Notes: generated by a model from the sequence alone, not told the origin. Shown: positions 1 through 9,265, numbered from the stretch's first letter. The stretch is DNA of 64,000 nucleotides from Aliidiomarina sp. B3213 (GCF_003290085.1 NZ_QMKJ01000001.1:992001-1056000); one strand, 5' to 3'. A program made the numbers and translations.

Positions 1-1727
1 TACACGCCGACCGACTTCATACCTACTTTAATAATCGTGCCGTCGGCTTCCACTTCACGCGCAGTAAAAATTAGATTTCCCAAAACAATGTGGTCTCCCA
101 CCACCACACGGCGGCGGAACTTTTGCTCAAATAGTTGAGCTATGGTGTCTTCAGGAATCTCCAAGCCCTCGGGCCAAACATAGAAACCCGCCAGATCTTG
201 CAACGTGATATCGGCATTTAGCACAAAGTCACCAAAGAATGTTTTCTTAGTTAAGCGCTCGCCACTACCGTTAGCCGCTAACACGTCACTAATTTTCCCG
301 ATATCTTTAGTTCGCGCTAATACCAGCAAGGTGTCTCCGGCGGACAGCACTGGATTCGACATGGCACGTAACCACTCACCATTTCGAATGAGTCCCGCAA
401 ATTCAACAGGCTCTGCAATACTTATTTCATTCCAGTGATGGTCACAGGCAGGCGTGTCTTCGTCGATATGAAACGCGGCCAGCTCCAACATATCGTCACT
501 GGCAATTTGGTCGACTGGAAAACGGACATTTGGTGCCGGATCAGGTGGAACTTCAAGCCCGAGCTTTCGAGCAAATGGGGTTATCGTCCAGCCTTGTAGC
601 ATTAAGGACACCAAAACAACGAAAAATGCGATTTCGAAATAACGCTCTTGGTTTTCTAAGCCCGCTATCCATGGGAATAGAGCTAATACGATAGGCACCG
701 CACCGCGCAGTCCCACCCAGCTTATGAAGAAGCGGTCGCGCCAAGGAAACTTAAAGGGTAATAAGCTTACAAATACGGCAATGGGTCTTGCCACAAAGAT
801 AAGGATAGCCGCCAATGACAGTGCAGGTAATGCAATATCAATAAGTTTCGAAGGTGTCATTAACAAGCCAAGCATTAAGAACATGACAATTTGGCTCAAC
901 CACGCGAGGCCATCGTGAACACGCAAAATATTAATGACTTGTGGCAAGCGAGCGTTACCCACTAAATAACCCATTAGATAAACCGCTAAGAAACCACTAC
1001 CGCCAAGCTGTGCGGTTAACCCGTAAACCAGAATACTGCCACCCACCGCAAGTAGTGGGAAGAATGCTACGTGTAGCTTTAACGCTTTGCAGATTTTCAC
1101 GAATACACGGCCGCCGATATACCCTACAGCAGCCCCCACAATAGCTTGCTGAACAAACGTGAATATTACACTGGCATCAAGCTTTTGTTCCGAGTTAGCC
1201 AGAACGCCCACGAGCACAACCGTTAACATTACAGCCATTGGGTCATTACTACCTGATTCAATTTCCAGCGTAGAAGCCACCCGATCTTTAATCTTTAAGC
1301 CCTGGGTTTGGAAAATAGAAAACACGGCAGCTGCATCGGTGGAACTTAAAATAGCGCCTAGTAGCAAACCTTCAACCCAGCCAACATTAAACAGCCAAGC
1401 TGCGGTTAATCCAGTAATTAGGCAAGTGATCACCACACCCACTGACGCCAGTGCTGCCGCAGGTGCTAGAGCGACTCGAAATCGCTCGGGATGGGTTCGT
1501 AAACCACCGTCGAAAAGAATAATAACTAAGGCAACAGAACCAATAAGAAGCGCGATGTCTGGGTTATTAAACGACAAGCCTAGAATACCGTCCTCACCGG
1601 CAAGCATCCCTAACACCAAGAACACCAAGAGCAGGGGCGCACCAGACCGAACACTAACCTGCGTGGCAACAATACTTACAAAAAGTAAGCCACCTGCAAT
1701 TAATATGGTTAGATTAACGGCGTCCAC
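1..1727 (-). CDS. nhaP2: K+/H+ antiporter NhaP2-like (CPA1), 3' end at window edge
   Basis: The reverse strand is open from a GTG at 1727 to the window edge for 575 codons; the next codon begins TA, so the stop may fall exactly on the boundary. Translation starts VDAVNLTILIAGGLLFVSIV and continues with many hydrophobic helices typical of CPA1 sodium or potassium/proton exchangers. The C-terminal part looks like a TrkA_C/RCK region followed by a CorC_HlyC-like domain ending near FTAREVEADGTIIKVG, the layout of NhaP2 (CvrA) of about 578 residues. An AAGGAA ribosome site lies 9 nt before the GTG, and no ATG further in fits better. The expected role is export of potassium in exchange for protons at the inner membrane. 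Assignment to NhaP2 rather than another CPA1 member is from length and C-terminal domains. Confidence 0.85.
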   Translation of the reverse strand, partial: MDAVNLTILIAGGLLFVSIVATQVSVRSGAPLLLVFLVLGMLAGEDGILGLSFNNPDIALLIGSVALVIILFDGGLRTHPERFRVALAPAAALASVGVVITCLITGLTAAWLFNVGWVEGLLLGAILSSTDAAAVFSIFQTQGLKIKDRVASTLEIESGSNDPMAVMLTVVLVGVLANSEQKLDASVIFTFVQQAIVGAAVGYIGGRVFVKICKALKLHVAFFPLLAVGGSILVYGLTAQLGGSGFLAVYLMGYLVGNARLPQVINILRVHDGLAWLSQIVMFLMLGLLMTPSKLIDIALPALSLAAILIFVARPIAVFVSLLPFKFPWRDRFFISWVGLRGAVPIVLALFPWIAGLENQERYFEIAFFVVLVSLMLQGWTITPFARKLGLEVPPDPAPNVRFPVDQIASDDMLELAAFHIDEDTPACDHHWNEISIAEPVEFAGLIRNGEWLRAMSNPVLSAGDTLLVLARTKDIGKISDVLAANGSGERLTKKTFFGDFVLNADITLQDLAGFYVWPEGLEIPEDTIAQLFEQKFRRRVVVGDHIVLGNLIFTAREVEADGTIIKVGMKSVGV

Positions 1728-1792
1728 GTGCTTGATTTCCTTAAATTTTAATCGCTAACTAAATCCATCATATCACACCCAGACAAGTGCGT

Positions 1793-1798
1793 TATAAT
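1793..1798 (+). promoter_or_regulatory. -10 box upstream of rdgB
   Basis: A perfect TATAAT lies at 1793-1798 with no clear -35. Transcription from it would start near 1805, downstream of the furthest upstream possible start codon at 1787. This supports the ATG at 1853 as the true rdgB start. Confidence 0.5.
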
Positions 1799-1852
1799 AT
1801 GCATCGCAAATGTAAGCCGTTCACTTTTCAAAATGCCGCAGGAAGTTCTTTC

Positions 1853-2467
1853 ATGATGATTCGTAATGCCCCTGAAAAACTCGTTCTAGCTTCGGGCAAC
1901 CAAGGCAAACTCAAAGAGTTGAAGTCTTTACTTGAGCCATTGAACATCAGTGTTCACGCTCAAAATGAATTCAACGTGGGTGACGTTGCCGAAACAGGCC
2001 TTACTTTTGTCGAAAACGCTATTATTAAAGCGCGCCACGCTAGCGCGATTACCAAGTTACCCGCACTTGCCGACGACAGTGGCTTAGCCGTAGACGCACT
2101 GAATGGTGGTCCAGGCATATACTCTGCTCGATACTCCGGTGAAGGTGCCACTGACCAGAAAAATATCGACAAGCTCTTAGCCGACATGATCGATATTCCG
2201 GCCGAAGATCGCACTGCGGCGTTTCACTGTGTCTTGGTTTATGTAGAGCATACTAACGATCCGACTCCATTGATTGCACATGGGGTCTGGCAAGGAACCA
2301 TTACACAGGAACAGTCTGGCTCAGAAGGTTTTGGTTACGACCCTGTTTTTTATATTGCCTCGCACCAATGCACTGCTGCTCAGCTTAGTAGAGAACAAAA
2401 ACAAGCAATAAGTCACCGAGGTATAGCGCTTCGCAAACTTATCGAAGGGTTTAAATCAACAGCATGA
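1853..2467 (+). CDS. rdgB: RdgB/HAM1 dITP/XTP pyrophosphatase
   Basis: This 204-residue protein hydrolyses non-canonical purine nucleoside triphosphates (dITP, dUTP-like XTP) to monophosphates and so keeps them out of DNA. Diagnostic motifs are the N-terminal [11 protein letters not shown] substrate loop and the [18 protein letters not shown] block with the catalytic acidic residues. The reading frame is open back to 1787, but the ATG at 1853 has an AGGAAG site 8-9 nt upstream and gives the family length; the extra 22 residues do not look like part of the family. The stop overlaps the hemW start (ATGA), so the two are co-transcribed, as in many gammaproteobacteria. Confidence 0.93.
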   Translation: MMIRNAPEKLVLASGNQGKLKELKSLLEPLNISVHAQNEFNVGDVAETGLTFVENAIIKARHASAITKLPALADDSGLAVDALNGGPGIYSARYSGEGATDQKNIDKLLADMIDIPAEDRTAAFHCVLVYVEHTNDPTPLIAHGVWQGTITQEQSGSEGFGYDPVFYIASHQCTAAQLSREQKQAISHRGIALRKLIEGFKSTA

Positions 2468-3615
2468 TAACTACCCTTCCGCCGCTTAGTTTATATATTC
2501 ACATTCCCTGGTGTGTGCAGAAGTGTCCTTACTGCGACTTTAATTCTCATGCGCAGCCAGAAGTCATTCCAGAAGCAAATTATATTAATTGTTTATTGGA
2601 CGACTTGCGCGCAGATCAACATTTCGCCCAAGGTCGTGAAATCGTTAGCATATTTATTGGTGGTGGCACACCCAGCTTATTCAGCGCTGAAGGGATTGAA
2701 AGGTTGCTGCAAGGCGTAGCTAGCATTATACCGTTTGCAGCTGATATAGAGATTACGCTGGAAGCAAACCCAGGCACTTTTGAACAAAAGCGGTTTAGCG
2801 GATTTAACAAAGCTGGGGTAAATAGGCTTTCTGTTGGAGTACAAAGTCTACAACAACATCATTTACAAAAGCTTGGGCGTATTCATAACCCTACTCAAGC
2901 TATAGAAGCGGCTAAGCATGCTGGTCAAATTGGTTTGAAAAGCTTTAATTTAGACCTTATGCATGGCTTGCCTAACCAAACAGCAGAGGAAGCGCTAGAC
3001 GATCTAACACGCATTATTGAGCTAGATCCACCGCATATCTCGTGGTACCAACTGACTATCGAGCCCAATACGCTGTTTGCCAGCAAGCCTCCAACACTAC
3101 CTAATGACGACGCGCTTTGGGATATTTACCAACAAGGGCACGAAAAATTAACAGCAGCAGGGTATGTGCAATATGAAGTGAGCGCATATAGCAAGCCGCA
3201 CCATCAGTCGCGCCATAATCGGAATTATTGGGAATTCGGAGACTACATCGGCATTGGCTGCGGTGCTCATGGAAAAATCACCAACCTAGAAACACAAAGC
3301 ATTCTTCGTACCGAAAAGGTGAAGCACCCACGCGGTTATATGGACTTAACTCGCTCCTTTCTCTACAAAAGTTGGGAAGTGGAAATCCAAGATTTGGCGT
3401 TTGAATATTTCATGAACCGCTTTCGCCTAATGGCAGAAGCCCCGAAACAAGAATTTGATAACCGCACAGGGTTGAAAACGGACGTTGCTCAGAAGCTATT
3501 AGAGAACTCCATTGCGCAGGGTTTGATTGTTGAGAGTGCAGAAGGTTGGCAACCAAGTGAACTTGGCCGCCTCCATCTGAATAAAGTTCTTGCAGACTTG
3601 CTACCCGAAAATTAG
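2464..3615 (+). CDS. hemW: HemW, radical SAM heme chaperone
   Basis: This 383-residue radical SAM protein has the CxxxCxxC cluster motif at Cys17, Cys21 and Cys24 ([11 protein letters not shown]), the GGGTPS SAM-binding turn near residue 66 and the C-terminal HemN-like domain. It lacks the extra N-terminal residues of coproporphyrinogen dehydrogenase HemN. HemW is thought to insert heme into respiratory proteins; older annotations call it oxygen-independent coproporphyrinogen III oxidase. It overlaps rdgB by 4 nt (ATGA) and its last codon overlaps the convergent end of trmB. Confidence 0.92.
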   Translation: MITTLPPLSLYIHIPWCVQKCPYCDFNSHAQPEVIPEANYINCLLDDLRADQHFAQGREIVSIFIGGGTPSLFSAEGIERLLQGVASIIPFAADIEITLEANPGTFEQKRFSGFNKAGVNRLSVGVQSLQQHHLQKLGRIHNPTQAIEAAKHAGQIGLKSFNLDLMHGLPNQTAEEALDDLTRIIELDPPHISWYQLTIEPNTLFASKPPTLPNDDALWDIYQQGHEKLTAAGYVQYEVSAYSKPHHQSRHNRNYWEFGDYIGIGCGAHGKITNLETQSILRTEKVKHPRGYMDLTRSFLYKSWEVEIQDLAFEYFMNRFRLMAEAPKQEFDNRTGLKTDVAQKLLENSIAQGLIVESAEGWQPSELGRLHLNKVLADLLPEN

Positions 3616-4328
3616 ATAGCGCGGAACTTCATGTCCCAAACGCCGTGCCCTAGTTTCTGACCGCGCTTTTCAAATTTAGTCAGCGGGCGTTCTTCCGGGC
3701 GAGGAATGAACGTATTGTCTGGCGAAGTATTTTCAAACTGCGACAACGGGTTTAATACTTCAAGAATATGCTCTGCATAATTCTCCCAGTCGGTCGCGAT
3801 ATGTAATATGCCGTTAGGCTTCATCTTTTTATGCAACAGTTCAACGAATTCCGTGCGAATTAAGCGACGCTTGTGGTGACGCTTCTTATGCCACGGATCA
3901 GGGAAAAAGATTTGAACACGCTCGAGTGAATGGTCGTCTAGCCATTTTTCAAGCACCTCAACAGCGTCAAATTCAGCCACTCGCAAATTTTCAACGCCCT
4001 GCGCACCAGCTTCCATAAGGCACGCCCCTACTCCAGGACGATGGACTTCGATGCCAATGTAATTACGTTCAGGGTCCGCCGCTGCCATTTGTACAAGCGA
4101 ATGCCCCATACCAAAGCCAATTTCCAAAACTACCGGAGCTTCGCGGCGGAATAATGCGCTAAGGTCTATAGTACCTTCTGCGGGTTCTTCAATACCCCAC
4201 TTCGGCCAATAATTCTCAAGCGCGACAGCTTGCCCCTTGGTTAAACGACCTTCTCTTTTCACAAAGCTACGAATTCTACGCATGTAAGTTTCTTTGCTTT
4301 GTTGATTGTCATTTTGCTGTTCTGTCAT
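3612..4328 (-). CDS. trmB: tRNA (guanine-N7)-methyltransferase TrmB
   Basis: This 238-residue SAM-dependent methyltransferase modifies G46 in the tRNA variable loop. Visible motifs are the SAM-binding [11 protein letters not shown] and the family signature [15 protein letters not shown], with the C-terminal RPxTKFExRGxKLGH block. The ATG at 4328 gives a somewhat charged, Gln-rich N-terminus before the conserved core. The gene converges on hemW with a 4-nt overlap of the stops and is divergent from mutY across about 64 bp. Confidence 0.95.
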   Translation of the reverse strand: MTEQQNDNQQSKETYMRRIRSFVKREGRLTKGQAVALENYWPKWGIEEPAEGTIDLSALFRREAPVVLEIGFGMGHSLVQMAAADPERNYIGIEVHRPGVGACLMEAGAQGVENLRVAEFDAVEVLEKWLDDHSLERVQIFFPDPWHKKRHHKRRLIRTEFVELLHKKMKPNGILHIATDWENYAEHILEVLNPLSQFENTSPDNTFIPRPEERPLTKFEKRGQKLGHGVWDMKFRAI

Positions 4329-4392
4329 CGCTTCTAGACCTGTTACACTGTGGGCCGCTAATTATCCAATCTTAGAGACAAAAAACAAGCAG

Positions 4393-5412
4393 ATGATCAC
4401 CGAAGATCAGTTCCAACAGAAAGTAATTGCGTATCAACAACAACATGGGCGTCATGATTTACCCTGGCAAGTGCCAGCCAGTCCTTATCGTGTTCTGGTA
4501 AGCGAAATCATGTTGCAGCAAACCCAAGTAAAAACGGTGATCCCATACTTTAACCGTTGGATGGAGTCATTCCCTACCATTCAGGCTTTGGCAGATGCGT
4601 CCGAAGAGCAAGTAATGGCCCACTGGCAAGGGCTGGGTTACTACCGTCGCGCTAGAAATTTAAAAAAAGCAGCCCAATATATTGCTGAAGAACTAAACGG
4701 TGAGTTTCCAAGAGAGCTAGAAGATATACAGAGCATTCCAGGGGTGGGACGTTACACGGCGGGAGCCATTCGCTCTTTCGCGTTTAACCAATGGGGCCCG
4801 ATCGTAGACGGTAACGTTCGCCGTTTATTTACAAGGCTGTTTGCAATTGAGGGTGTACCCACGCAAAGCAAAGTAGATAAACAGCTATGGGACATCTCTG
4901 AGCGGCTCACTCCCACAGAAAACAACAGAGTATTTGCTCAAGGGTTATTAGACATTGGCGCAGAAGTTTGTAAACCGAAGAACCCACAGTGTACAAACTG
5001 CCCCTTTAGCTCTGATTGCGAAGCTCGGTTAACCGGCCGTGAGCTCGAACTTCCAACGAAGAAGCCTAAGAAAACTGCGCCCGTTCGCGAATATCATTTT
5101 GTTTGTCAGCTAGAGCAGGACCAATTAGTTCTAGAGAAGCGTCCTCCCACAGGCATTTGGTCTTCATTATGGATGCTTCCGCAGTTAGAACGTGCGCCAC
5201 AAGAATTAGAATGTAAATTTGAATTCGAACACACTTTCACCCACTTTAAAATGAAAGGTAAAGTTTGGTATGGAAGCATACCGGAAACTAATAGCCACGA
5301 AGTGCAAGAAGCGACTAGAAAAGGTTTTAAAGAAGAGCATGTCGAACAACTTGGAATACCTGCGCCTTTGAAGAAGCATTTTCAAGCTATAATGAGCGTC
5401 TTGAAGAGCTGA
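4393..5412 (+). CDS. mutY: Adenine DNA glycosylase MutY
   Basis: This 339-residue enzyme removes adenine mispaired with 8-oxoguanine. It has the catalytic-domain EIMLQQTQV helix, a helix-hairpin-helix (PGVGRYTAGAI), the catalytic Asp in GPIVDGNVRR, a 4Fe-4S cluster motif C-X6-C-X2-C-X5-C (CKPKNPQCTNCPFSSDC) and a NUDIX-like C-terminal domain for 8-oxoG recognition. The frame is open upstream to 4306, but that would overlap trmB. The ATG at 4393 begins at the usual family N-terminus (MITEDQFQQK). In many relatives mutY is followed by yggX, as here. Confidence 0.95.
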   Translation: MITEDQFQQKVIAYQQQHGRHDLPWQVPASPYRVLVSEIMLQQTQVKTVIPYFNRWMESFPTIQALADASEEQVMAHWQGLGYYRRARNLKKAAQYIAEELNGEFPRELEDIQSIPGVGRYTAGAIRSFAFNQWGPIVDGNVRRLFTRLFAIEGVPTQSKVDKQLWDISERLTPTENNRVFAQGLLDIGAEVCKPKNPQCTNCPFSSDCEARLTGRELELPTKKPKKTAPVREYHFVCQLEQDQLVLEKRPPTGIWSSLWMLPQLERAPQELECKFEFEHTFTHFKMKGKVWYGSIPETNSHEVQEATRKGFKEEHVEQLGIPAPLKKHFQAIMSVLKS

Positions 5413-5529
5413 ACAAAGACTAAAACCAAGCATAAATAGACTAAATACCACCTATAAACATAGCGAATAGAAATTAAATACTGAATATTTATTTTGAAAC
5501 ACACTGAATTTACAACATAAGGTTTATCC

Positions 5530-5808
5530 ATGAGCAGAACGGTTTATTGCCAATATTTGAAAAAAGAAGCACCAGCTATGGCTTTTCAGCTGTATCCAGG
5601 AGAACTTGGCAAGAAGATTTTTGACAACATATCTCAGGAAGCGTGGACTCAATGGCAGCAAAAGCAGACCATGCTTATCAATGAGAAGCGGCTGAACCTG
5701 ATGGACCCGGAAACCCGCGCGTACTTAGAAAAAGAAATGGTCGGATTTTTGTTCGAAGGTAAAGATATCGAAATTGAGGGCTACACACCGCCTGCAAAAG
5801 ACAGTTAA
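5530..5808 (+). CDS. yggX: YggX probable Fe(2+)-trafficking protein
   Basis: This 92-residue protein has the conserved N-terminal [15 protein letters not shown] with its Cys near residue 7, and [15 protein letters not shown]. The YggX family protects iron-sulfur clusters from oxidation and helps MutY function in enterics. It lies 117 bp after mutY, the conserved order, and may be read through from it or from its own promoter in that gap. Confidence 0.95.
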   Translation: MSRTVYCQYLKKEAPAMAFQLYPGELGKKIFDNISQEAWTQWQQKQTMLINEKRLNLMDPETRAYLEKEMVGFLFEGKDIEIEGYTPPAKDS

Positions 5809-5837
5809 ATATATTAGCAGAAATATTTTTATGTTCC

Positions 5838-5882
5838 TTTATGCATAAATATGCATCTTTATGCAAAAATAAAGTGCATAAA
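5838..5882. promoter_or_regulatory. ArgR-box-like repeats upstream of proBA
   Basis: Four copies of the octamer TTTATGCA or its complement TGCATAAA are packed here (5838-5845, 5842-5849, 5858-5865, 5875-5882). The first two form the perfect palindrome TTTATGCATAAA, and TGCATAAATATGCA fits the ARG-box half-site pattern TGnAT-N4-ATnCA. A weaker half-copy precedes them near 5825. The block sits 87-131 bp upstream of proB and after yggX. ArgR is an inference; the repeats themselves are seen directly. Confidence 0.5.
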
Positions 5883-5968
5883 TGAATAACAGAGGCCTTG
5901 GGCTCATGGTTGGACGGCCTCAGTTGTGCTAAACTTTCGGCTCTTTCGAGATTCACAGGGAGTTTTTC

Positions 5969-7087
5969 ATGAAGATACCTACCTGGCGAAGAGCAGTCAT
6001 AAAAGTCGGCAGTGCTCTCATCGCGCCAGATGGTAATGGCTGCAGTTCAAAATATTTGCTAGCAATTGCACGCTTTATCAACGAATGCCGTGAACGTGGT
6101 CAAGAAATTGTACTAGTTTCATCGGGCTCAGTAGCCGCCGGAAGGCACCACTTCAAATTCGACGAAAACAAACCTATCCCCGTTGTACTGAAAAAGGCAA
6201 TGGCTGCGGTAGGACAAACTCAAGTTATGGAAAGTTGGTCGCGCTTTTTCGATTTCCCAAGCGCCCAAGTTCTCATGACTCACGACGACCTTCGCGATCG
6301 CGAGCGTTACATTAGTATTCGCAACAGTGTTAATACCCTGCTAGAGCAAGGAATTATGCCTATTGCGAACGAAAACGACGCATTAGCGACCGACGACTTG
6401 AAGGTCGGCGACAACGATAACTTAGCTGCCATGGTTGCAACCGTGGTAGACGCAGACGCTCTCTTTATTTGTTCCGATATCGATGGTCTTTACGACAAAG
6501 ACCCAAATAAACATAGCGATGCTACGTTGATGCCTGAAGTTGAAACCATTAACCAAAGCATTTACGACCTTGCGGGCGGCTCAGCGAGCGCAGTTGGCAC
6601 AGGTGGTATGAGAACTAAGGTTGAGGCTGCAGAAAAGGCAACAGCGCACGGTATAGACACTTATATTCTCAATGGCCGTAAAGGAACTAAGTTTGAAGTT
6701 CTACTACGCAACGAGAACCCAGGTACGCTATTCCGTGCCAAAGAAAACCCGCTTAGTAATAAGAAGCACTGGCTTCGCCACACCTTGATTGCACAAGGTG
6801 AACTAATGGTTAATTCCCGTACTGTGGAAGCCATTAGAAAAGAAGGTGCGTCTTTACTTACGTCGGGTATCGTCGACATTCAGGGTAACTTTGATCGCGG
6901 CGATGCAGTATTGGTTCGCAATGCAGAAAACACCGAAACGATCGCTAAGGGAATTTGTCGGTACAGTTCCCATGAACTCCTTCACCTGAAAGGACAGACC
7001 GGCAGTAAAATCGCTGAAACATATGGGTATAGCCCAATCAGCGAAGTCATTCACCGCGACGATTTGATGTTATGGGGTAAATTATGA
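5969..7087 (+). CDS. proB: Glutamate 5-kinase ProB
   Basis: This 372-residue kinase catalyses the first step of proline synthesis. It has the amino-acid kinase N-terminus (AVIKVGSALI), the SSGSVAAGRHH glycine loop, the NENDALATDDLKVGDNDNLAA block and GGMRTKVEAAEKA, followed by a C-terminal PUA domain from about residue 280. AGGGAG lies upstream of the ATG. The stop overlaps proA (ATGA), giving tight translational coupling. Feedback inhibition by proline is usual for the family. Confidence 0.95.
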   Translation: MKIPTWRRAVIKVGSALIAPDGNGCSSKYLLAIARFINECRERGQEIVLVSSGSVAAGRHHFKFDENKPIPVVLKKAMAAVGQTQVMESWSRFFDFPSAQVLMTHDDLRDRERYISIRNSVNTLLEQGIMPIANENDALATDDLKVGDNDNLAAMVATVVDADALFICSDIDGLYDKDPNKHSDATLMPEVETINQSIYDLAGGSASAVGTGGMRTKVEAAEKATAHGIDTYILNGRKGTKFEVLLRNENPGTLFRAKENPLSNKKHWLRHTLIAQGELMVNSRTVEAIRKEGASLLTSGIVDIQGNFDRGDAVLVRNAENTETIAKGICRYSSHELLHLKGQTGSKIAETYGYSPISEVIHRDDLMLWGKL

Positions 7088-8337
7088 GTCAAGAACTAGC
7101 TACTGAAATTTCAAAACGCGCTGCTAAAGCGGCGCGCACAATTGCCACTCTTTCAACTGCTGAAAAAAATGCAGCGTTGCAAAAAATGGCAGACACCATT
7201 AGAAAACATACCGACGCTATTCTTGCTGCAAACGAGCAAGACCTAGCTGCAGGTAAAGAAAAAGGCTTAGACGACGCCATGATGGACCGTCTAGCTTTAG
7301 ATGCCGGCCGCGTAAACGACATGGCGTCTGCAATCGAAGAAATCATCGAATTACCTGATCCTGTCGGTGAGTCTTACTTGCTAGAAGAACGTCCCAACGG
7401 CATGCGCGTAGACAAAATGCGTATTCCACTCGGTGTTATTTGCATGATTTACGAAGCACGTCCGAACGTAACTGCAGACGCAGGCGCACTGTGCTTTAAA
7501 TCAGGGAATGCAGTTATTCTTCGCTGTGGCCGTGAAGCTATCGGTACCAGTAAAGTTATTGCCGAAGCAATGCACGACGCATTAGAAGCTTCAGGTATCG
7601 ACAAAGACGTACTTACCGTAGTACCTACACCAGACCGCGAACTTATGGCCGATTTACTTCGCCAAAGTGAGTACATCGACCTAGTTATTCCACGCGGCGG
7701 TGAAGGTCTAATTCACTACGTAAGTGACAACAGTAAGATTCCGGTTATTCAACACTACAAAGGTGTATGCCACCTGTATGTAGACAAAGACGCAGACTTA
7801 GACAAAGCTCTAGCGCTTCTTCTTAACGGTAAAACACAGCGTACAGGCGTGTGTAATGCCCTAGAAGGCTTGCTAGTTCATTCTGAGGTTGCTGACAAGT
7901 TCTTGCCTATGGCGGCAAAAGCACTGGCCGAGAAAAACGTGAAAATTCACGCGTGCAGCAAGTCTTTGCCGCACTTTGAAGGTGCTGAACTGATTGCCGA
8001 CGAAGACTTCGGCGAAGAATACTTAGCATTAGAAATTGCGATTCGTACCGTGAAAGATTACGACCATGCTATTGAACACATCGAGAAGTTCTCGAGTGGT
8101 CATACAGACGTGATCTGCACAGAGAACGAAAAAACGGCGAAGCGTTTCATTGCCCAGGTAGATTCAGCGGTAACCATGTGGAACACCTCTTCACGTTTCT
8201 CTGACGGTGGTCAATTGGGGCTAGGTGCAGAAATTGGTATCTCAACCAGTAAACTACACGCTTATGGGCCTATGGGACTGCAATCGCTAACCACTGAGAA
8301 ATTTGTGGTAACAGGAACTGGTCAAATTAGAGAATAA
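7084..8337 (+). CDS. proA: Gamma-glutamyl phosphate reductase ProA
   Basis: This 417-residue NADPH-dependent enzyme reduces glutamyl 5-phosphate to glutamate semialdehyde, the second step of proline synthesis. It is an aldehyde-dehydrogenase-fold protein with the active-site Cys in GKTQRTGVCNALEGLLVH and the conserved YEARPNVTADAGALCFKSGNA block. It overlaps proB by 4 nt. It is the last gene of the proBA unit; tRNA-Phe follows with its own promoter. Confidence 0.96.
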   Translation: MSQELATEISKRAAKAARTIATLSTAEKNAALQKMADTIRKHTDAILAANEQDLAAGKEKGLDDAMMDRLALDAGRVNDMASAIEEIIELPDPVGESYLLEERPNGMRVDKMRIPLGVICMIYEARPNVTADAGALCFKSGNAVILRCGREAIGTSKVIAEAMHDALEASGIDKDVLTVVPTPDRELMADLLRQSEYIDLVIPRGGEGLIHYVSDNSKIPVIQHYKGVCHLYVDKDADLDKALALLLNGKTQRTGVCNALEGLLVHSEVADKFLPMAAKALAEKNVKIHACSKSLPHFEGAELIADEDFGEEYLALEIAIRTVKDYDHAIEHIEKFSSGHTDVICTENEKTAKRFIAQVDSAVTMWNTSSRFSDGGQLGLGAEIGISTSKLHAYGPMGLQSLTTEKFVVTGTGQIRE

Positions 8338-8350
8338 TTGGCTATGTGTC

Positions 8351-8379
8351 TTGACAGCAGGCGTTAAAAACCGTTTAAT
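8351..8379 (+). promoter_or_regulatory. Sigma-70 promoter of tRNA-Phe
   Basis: TTGACA at 8351-8356, a 17-bp spacer and TTTAAT at 8374-8379, followed by a GC-rich discriminator (CCGCCCG) of the kind found at stringently controlled stable-RNA promoters. The predicted start lies about 12 nt before the tRNA. Confidence 0.8.
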
Positions 8380-8398
8380 ACCGCCCGCTGTAAAATAA

Positions 8399-8474
8399 GC
8401 CCGGATAGCTCAGTCGGTAGAGCAGAGGATTGAAAATCCTCGTGTCGGTGGTTCGATTCCGCCTCCGGGCACCA
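8399..8474 (+). tRNA. pheT: tRNA-Phe (GAA)
   Basis: A 76-nt cloverleaf with acceptor GCCCGGA/TCCGGGC, D-arm GCTCAGTCGGTAGAGC, anticodon loop TTGAAAA (anticodon GAA), T-arm GGTTCGATTCC and encoded CCA at 8472-8474. It is followed at once by a strong hairpin terminator. Confidence 0.97.
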
Positions 8475-8479
8475 TATTC

Positions 8480-8520
8480 AAAAATGGGGTCAGAGCACTA
8501 AGTGCTCTGACCCCATTTTT
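8480..8520. terminator. Long REP-like hairpin terminator after tRNA-Phe
   Basis: Two perfect 20-nt arms (8480-8499 and 8501-8520) around a single A, with core GGGGTCAGAGCACT and a terminal run of Ts. It ends the tRNA-Phe transcript and, being symmetric, could also act on the minus strand. The outer GGTCAG/CTGACC is shared with the hairpin at 11428. Confidence 0.85.
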
Positions 8521-8562
8521 TATGGTTTTCCAGAAGACGGATGAGAACCACTAAACACAAAA

Positions 8563-8584
8563 AAAGCAGCCCTAAGGCTGCTTT
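8563..8584 (-). terminator. Rho-independent terminator of the cold-shock gene
   Basis: Stem AAAGCAGCC/GGCTGCTTT (8563-8571 and 8576-8584) with a 4-nt loop. On the minus strand it is followed by a T-run, 37 nt after the cold-shock gene stop. Confidence 0.85.
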
Positions 8585-8621
8585 CTAAAATTTAGCTCGT
8601 TGAAAAGCTAGTCAAGACGCA

Positions 8622-8831
8622 TTAAATCGCTTGGATATTCTCAGCTTGAGGACCTTTAGGGCCTTGAGTGATTGAGAAAGATACGCGTTGGCCTTCCGTC
8701 AATGTTTTAAAGCCTTCGCTAACAATCGCACTAAAGTGTGCAAATACGTCTGCTCCACCTTCTTGTTCGATGAAACCAAAACCTTTCGATTCATTAAACC
8801 ACTTAACAACACCGTTTACTGTATTAGACAT
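8622..8831 (-). CDS. CspA-family cold-shock protein
   Basis: This 69-residue OB-fold protein has RNP1 KGFGFI and RNP2 DVFAHF, the nucleic-acid-binding motifs of CspA-family RNA chaperones ([16 protein letters not shown]). An AGGAAG ribosome site precedes the ATG. A long leader with a good promoter near 9004-9031 precedes it and a terminator follows, so it is monocistronic. Which paralogue (CspA, C, D or E type) cannot be told from sequence alone. Confidence 0.95.
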   Translation of the reverse strand: MSNTVNGVVKWFNESKGFGFIEQEGGADVFAHFSAIVSEGFKTLTEGQRVSFSITQGPKGPQAENIQAI

Positions 8832-8997
8832 AATAACTTCCTGAAATTTAAAATATAAAAGTACGTCAATGAGGCATTCTCAGTGACGATAATTGAGGGG
8901 TAAAAAATGATACTTAAAACTTACAGGACGGAGGTATTGTTGCCTTGAAGACTAAAATGCTACGTAGTAATTTTTAAACTAACTGTTTCTATCCAAC
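8832..8997 (-). promoter_or_regulatory. Long 5' leader of the cold-shock gene with cold-box-like motif
   Basis: From the promoter at 9004-9031 the transcript would start near 8997, giving about 165 nt of untranslated leader, close to the length of E. coli cspA leaders. It contains TGACGTAC (minus strand, 8861-8868), identical to the first eight bases of the E. coli cold box. In E. coli the box lies near the 5' end; here it is about 30 nt before the start codon, so equivalence is uncertain. Confidence 0.5.
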
Positions 8998-9003
8998 GCC
9001 ACT

Positions 9004-9031
9004 AATCTACGCTATTTGAATATAAAGTCAA
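9004..9031 (-). promoter_or_regulatory. Sigma-70 promoter for the cold-shock gene
   Basis: On the minus strand TTGACT (9026-9031), a 16-bp spacer and TAGATT (9004-9009). No other minus-strand gene lies between it and the cold-shock gene. Confidence 0.55.
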
Positions 9032-9265
9032 CTTATAAAATTAAAAAACCTCATAAATATTAAATATAGCTTTATGGATTTTACCAAGAGCCTTGGACAA
9101 CACGCGTAAAATGGCTATATCAAGATTCTAAAGTTGTCTCACTTAACACATAAAATCCTATTGCGAATAATTCTTAATTAATGTACCTTTCTCACACTTA
9201 AATAAAAATGATTCTTACTAATATTCTTTTTCGCATTAACTTAAATGAACTAAATGGGGTATATC
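9032..9265. other. AT-rich regulatory gap before the TonB receptor
   Basis: This stretch has no convincing reading frame. It contains a candidate Fur site at 9162-9176 and several AT-rich segments able to serve as promoter for the receptor gene. No hairpin terminator or RNA gene was seen. Confidence 0.6.
9162..9176. promoter_or_regulatory. Candidate Fur box upstream of TonB receptor
   Basis: TGCGAATAATTCTTA has a GAAT-A-ATTC core and matches 12 of 14 informative positions of the variant palindrome TGAGAATnATTCTCA. It lies about 90 bp before the receptor start. It is weaker than the Fur box at 13877. Confidence 0.4.

Noticed and set aside
1159-1758. A 199-residue plus-strand reading frame.
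   Set aside because: It is the shadow of the nhaP2-like gene on the opposite strand and shows no protein family features.
4306-4392. Longer N-terminus for MutY.
   Set aside because: It would overlap trmB, lacks a ribosome site, and the extra residues do not match the family.
9205-9225. ATGATTCTTACTAAT near the TonB receptor as a second Fur box.
   Set aside because: It matches only about 9 of 14 informative positions, near what AT-rich sequence gives by chance.
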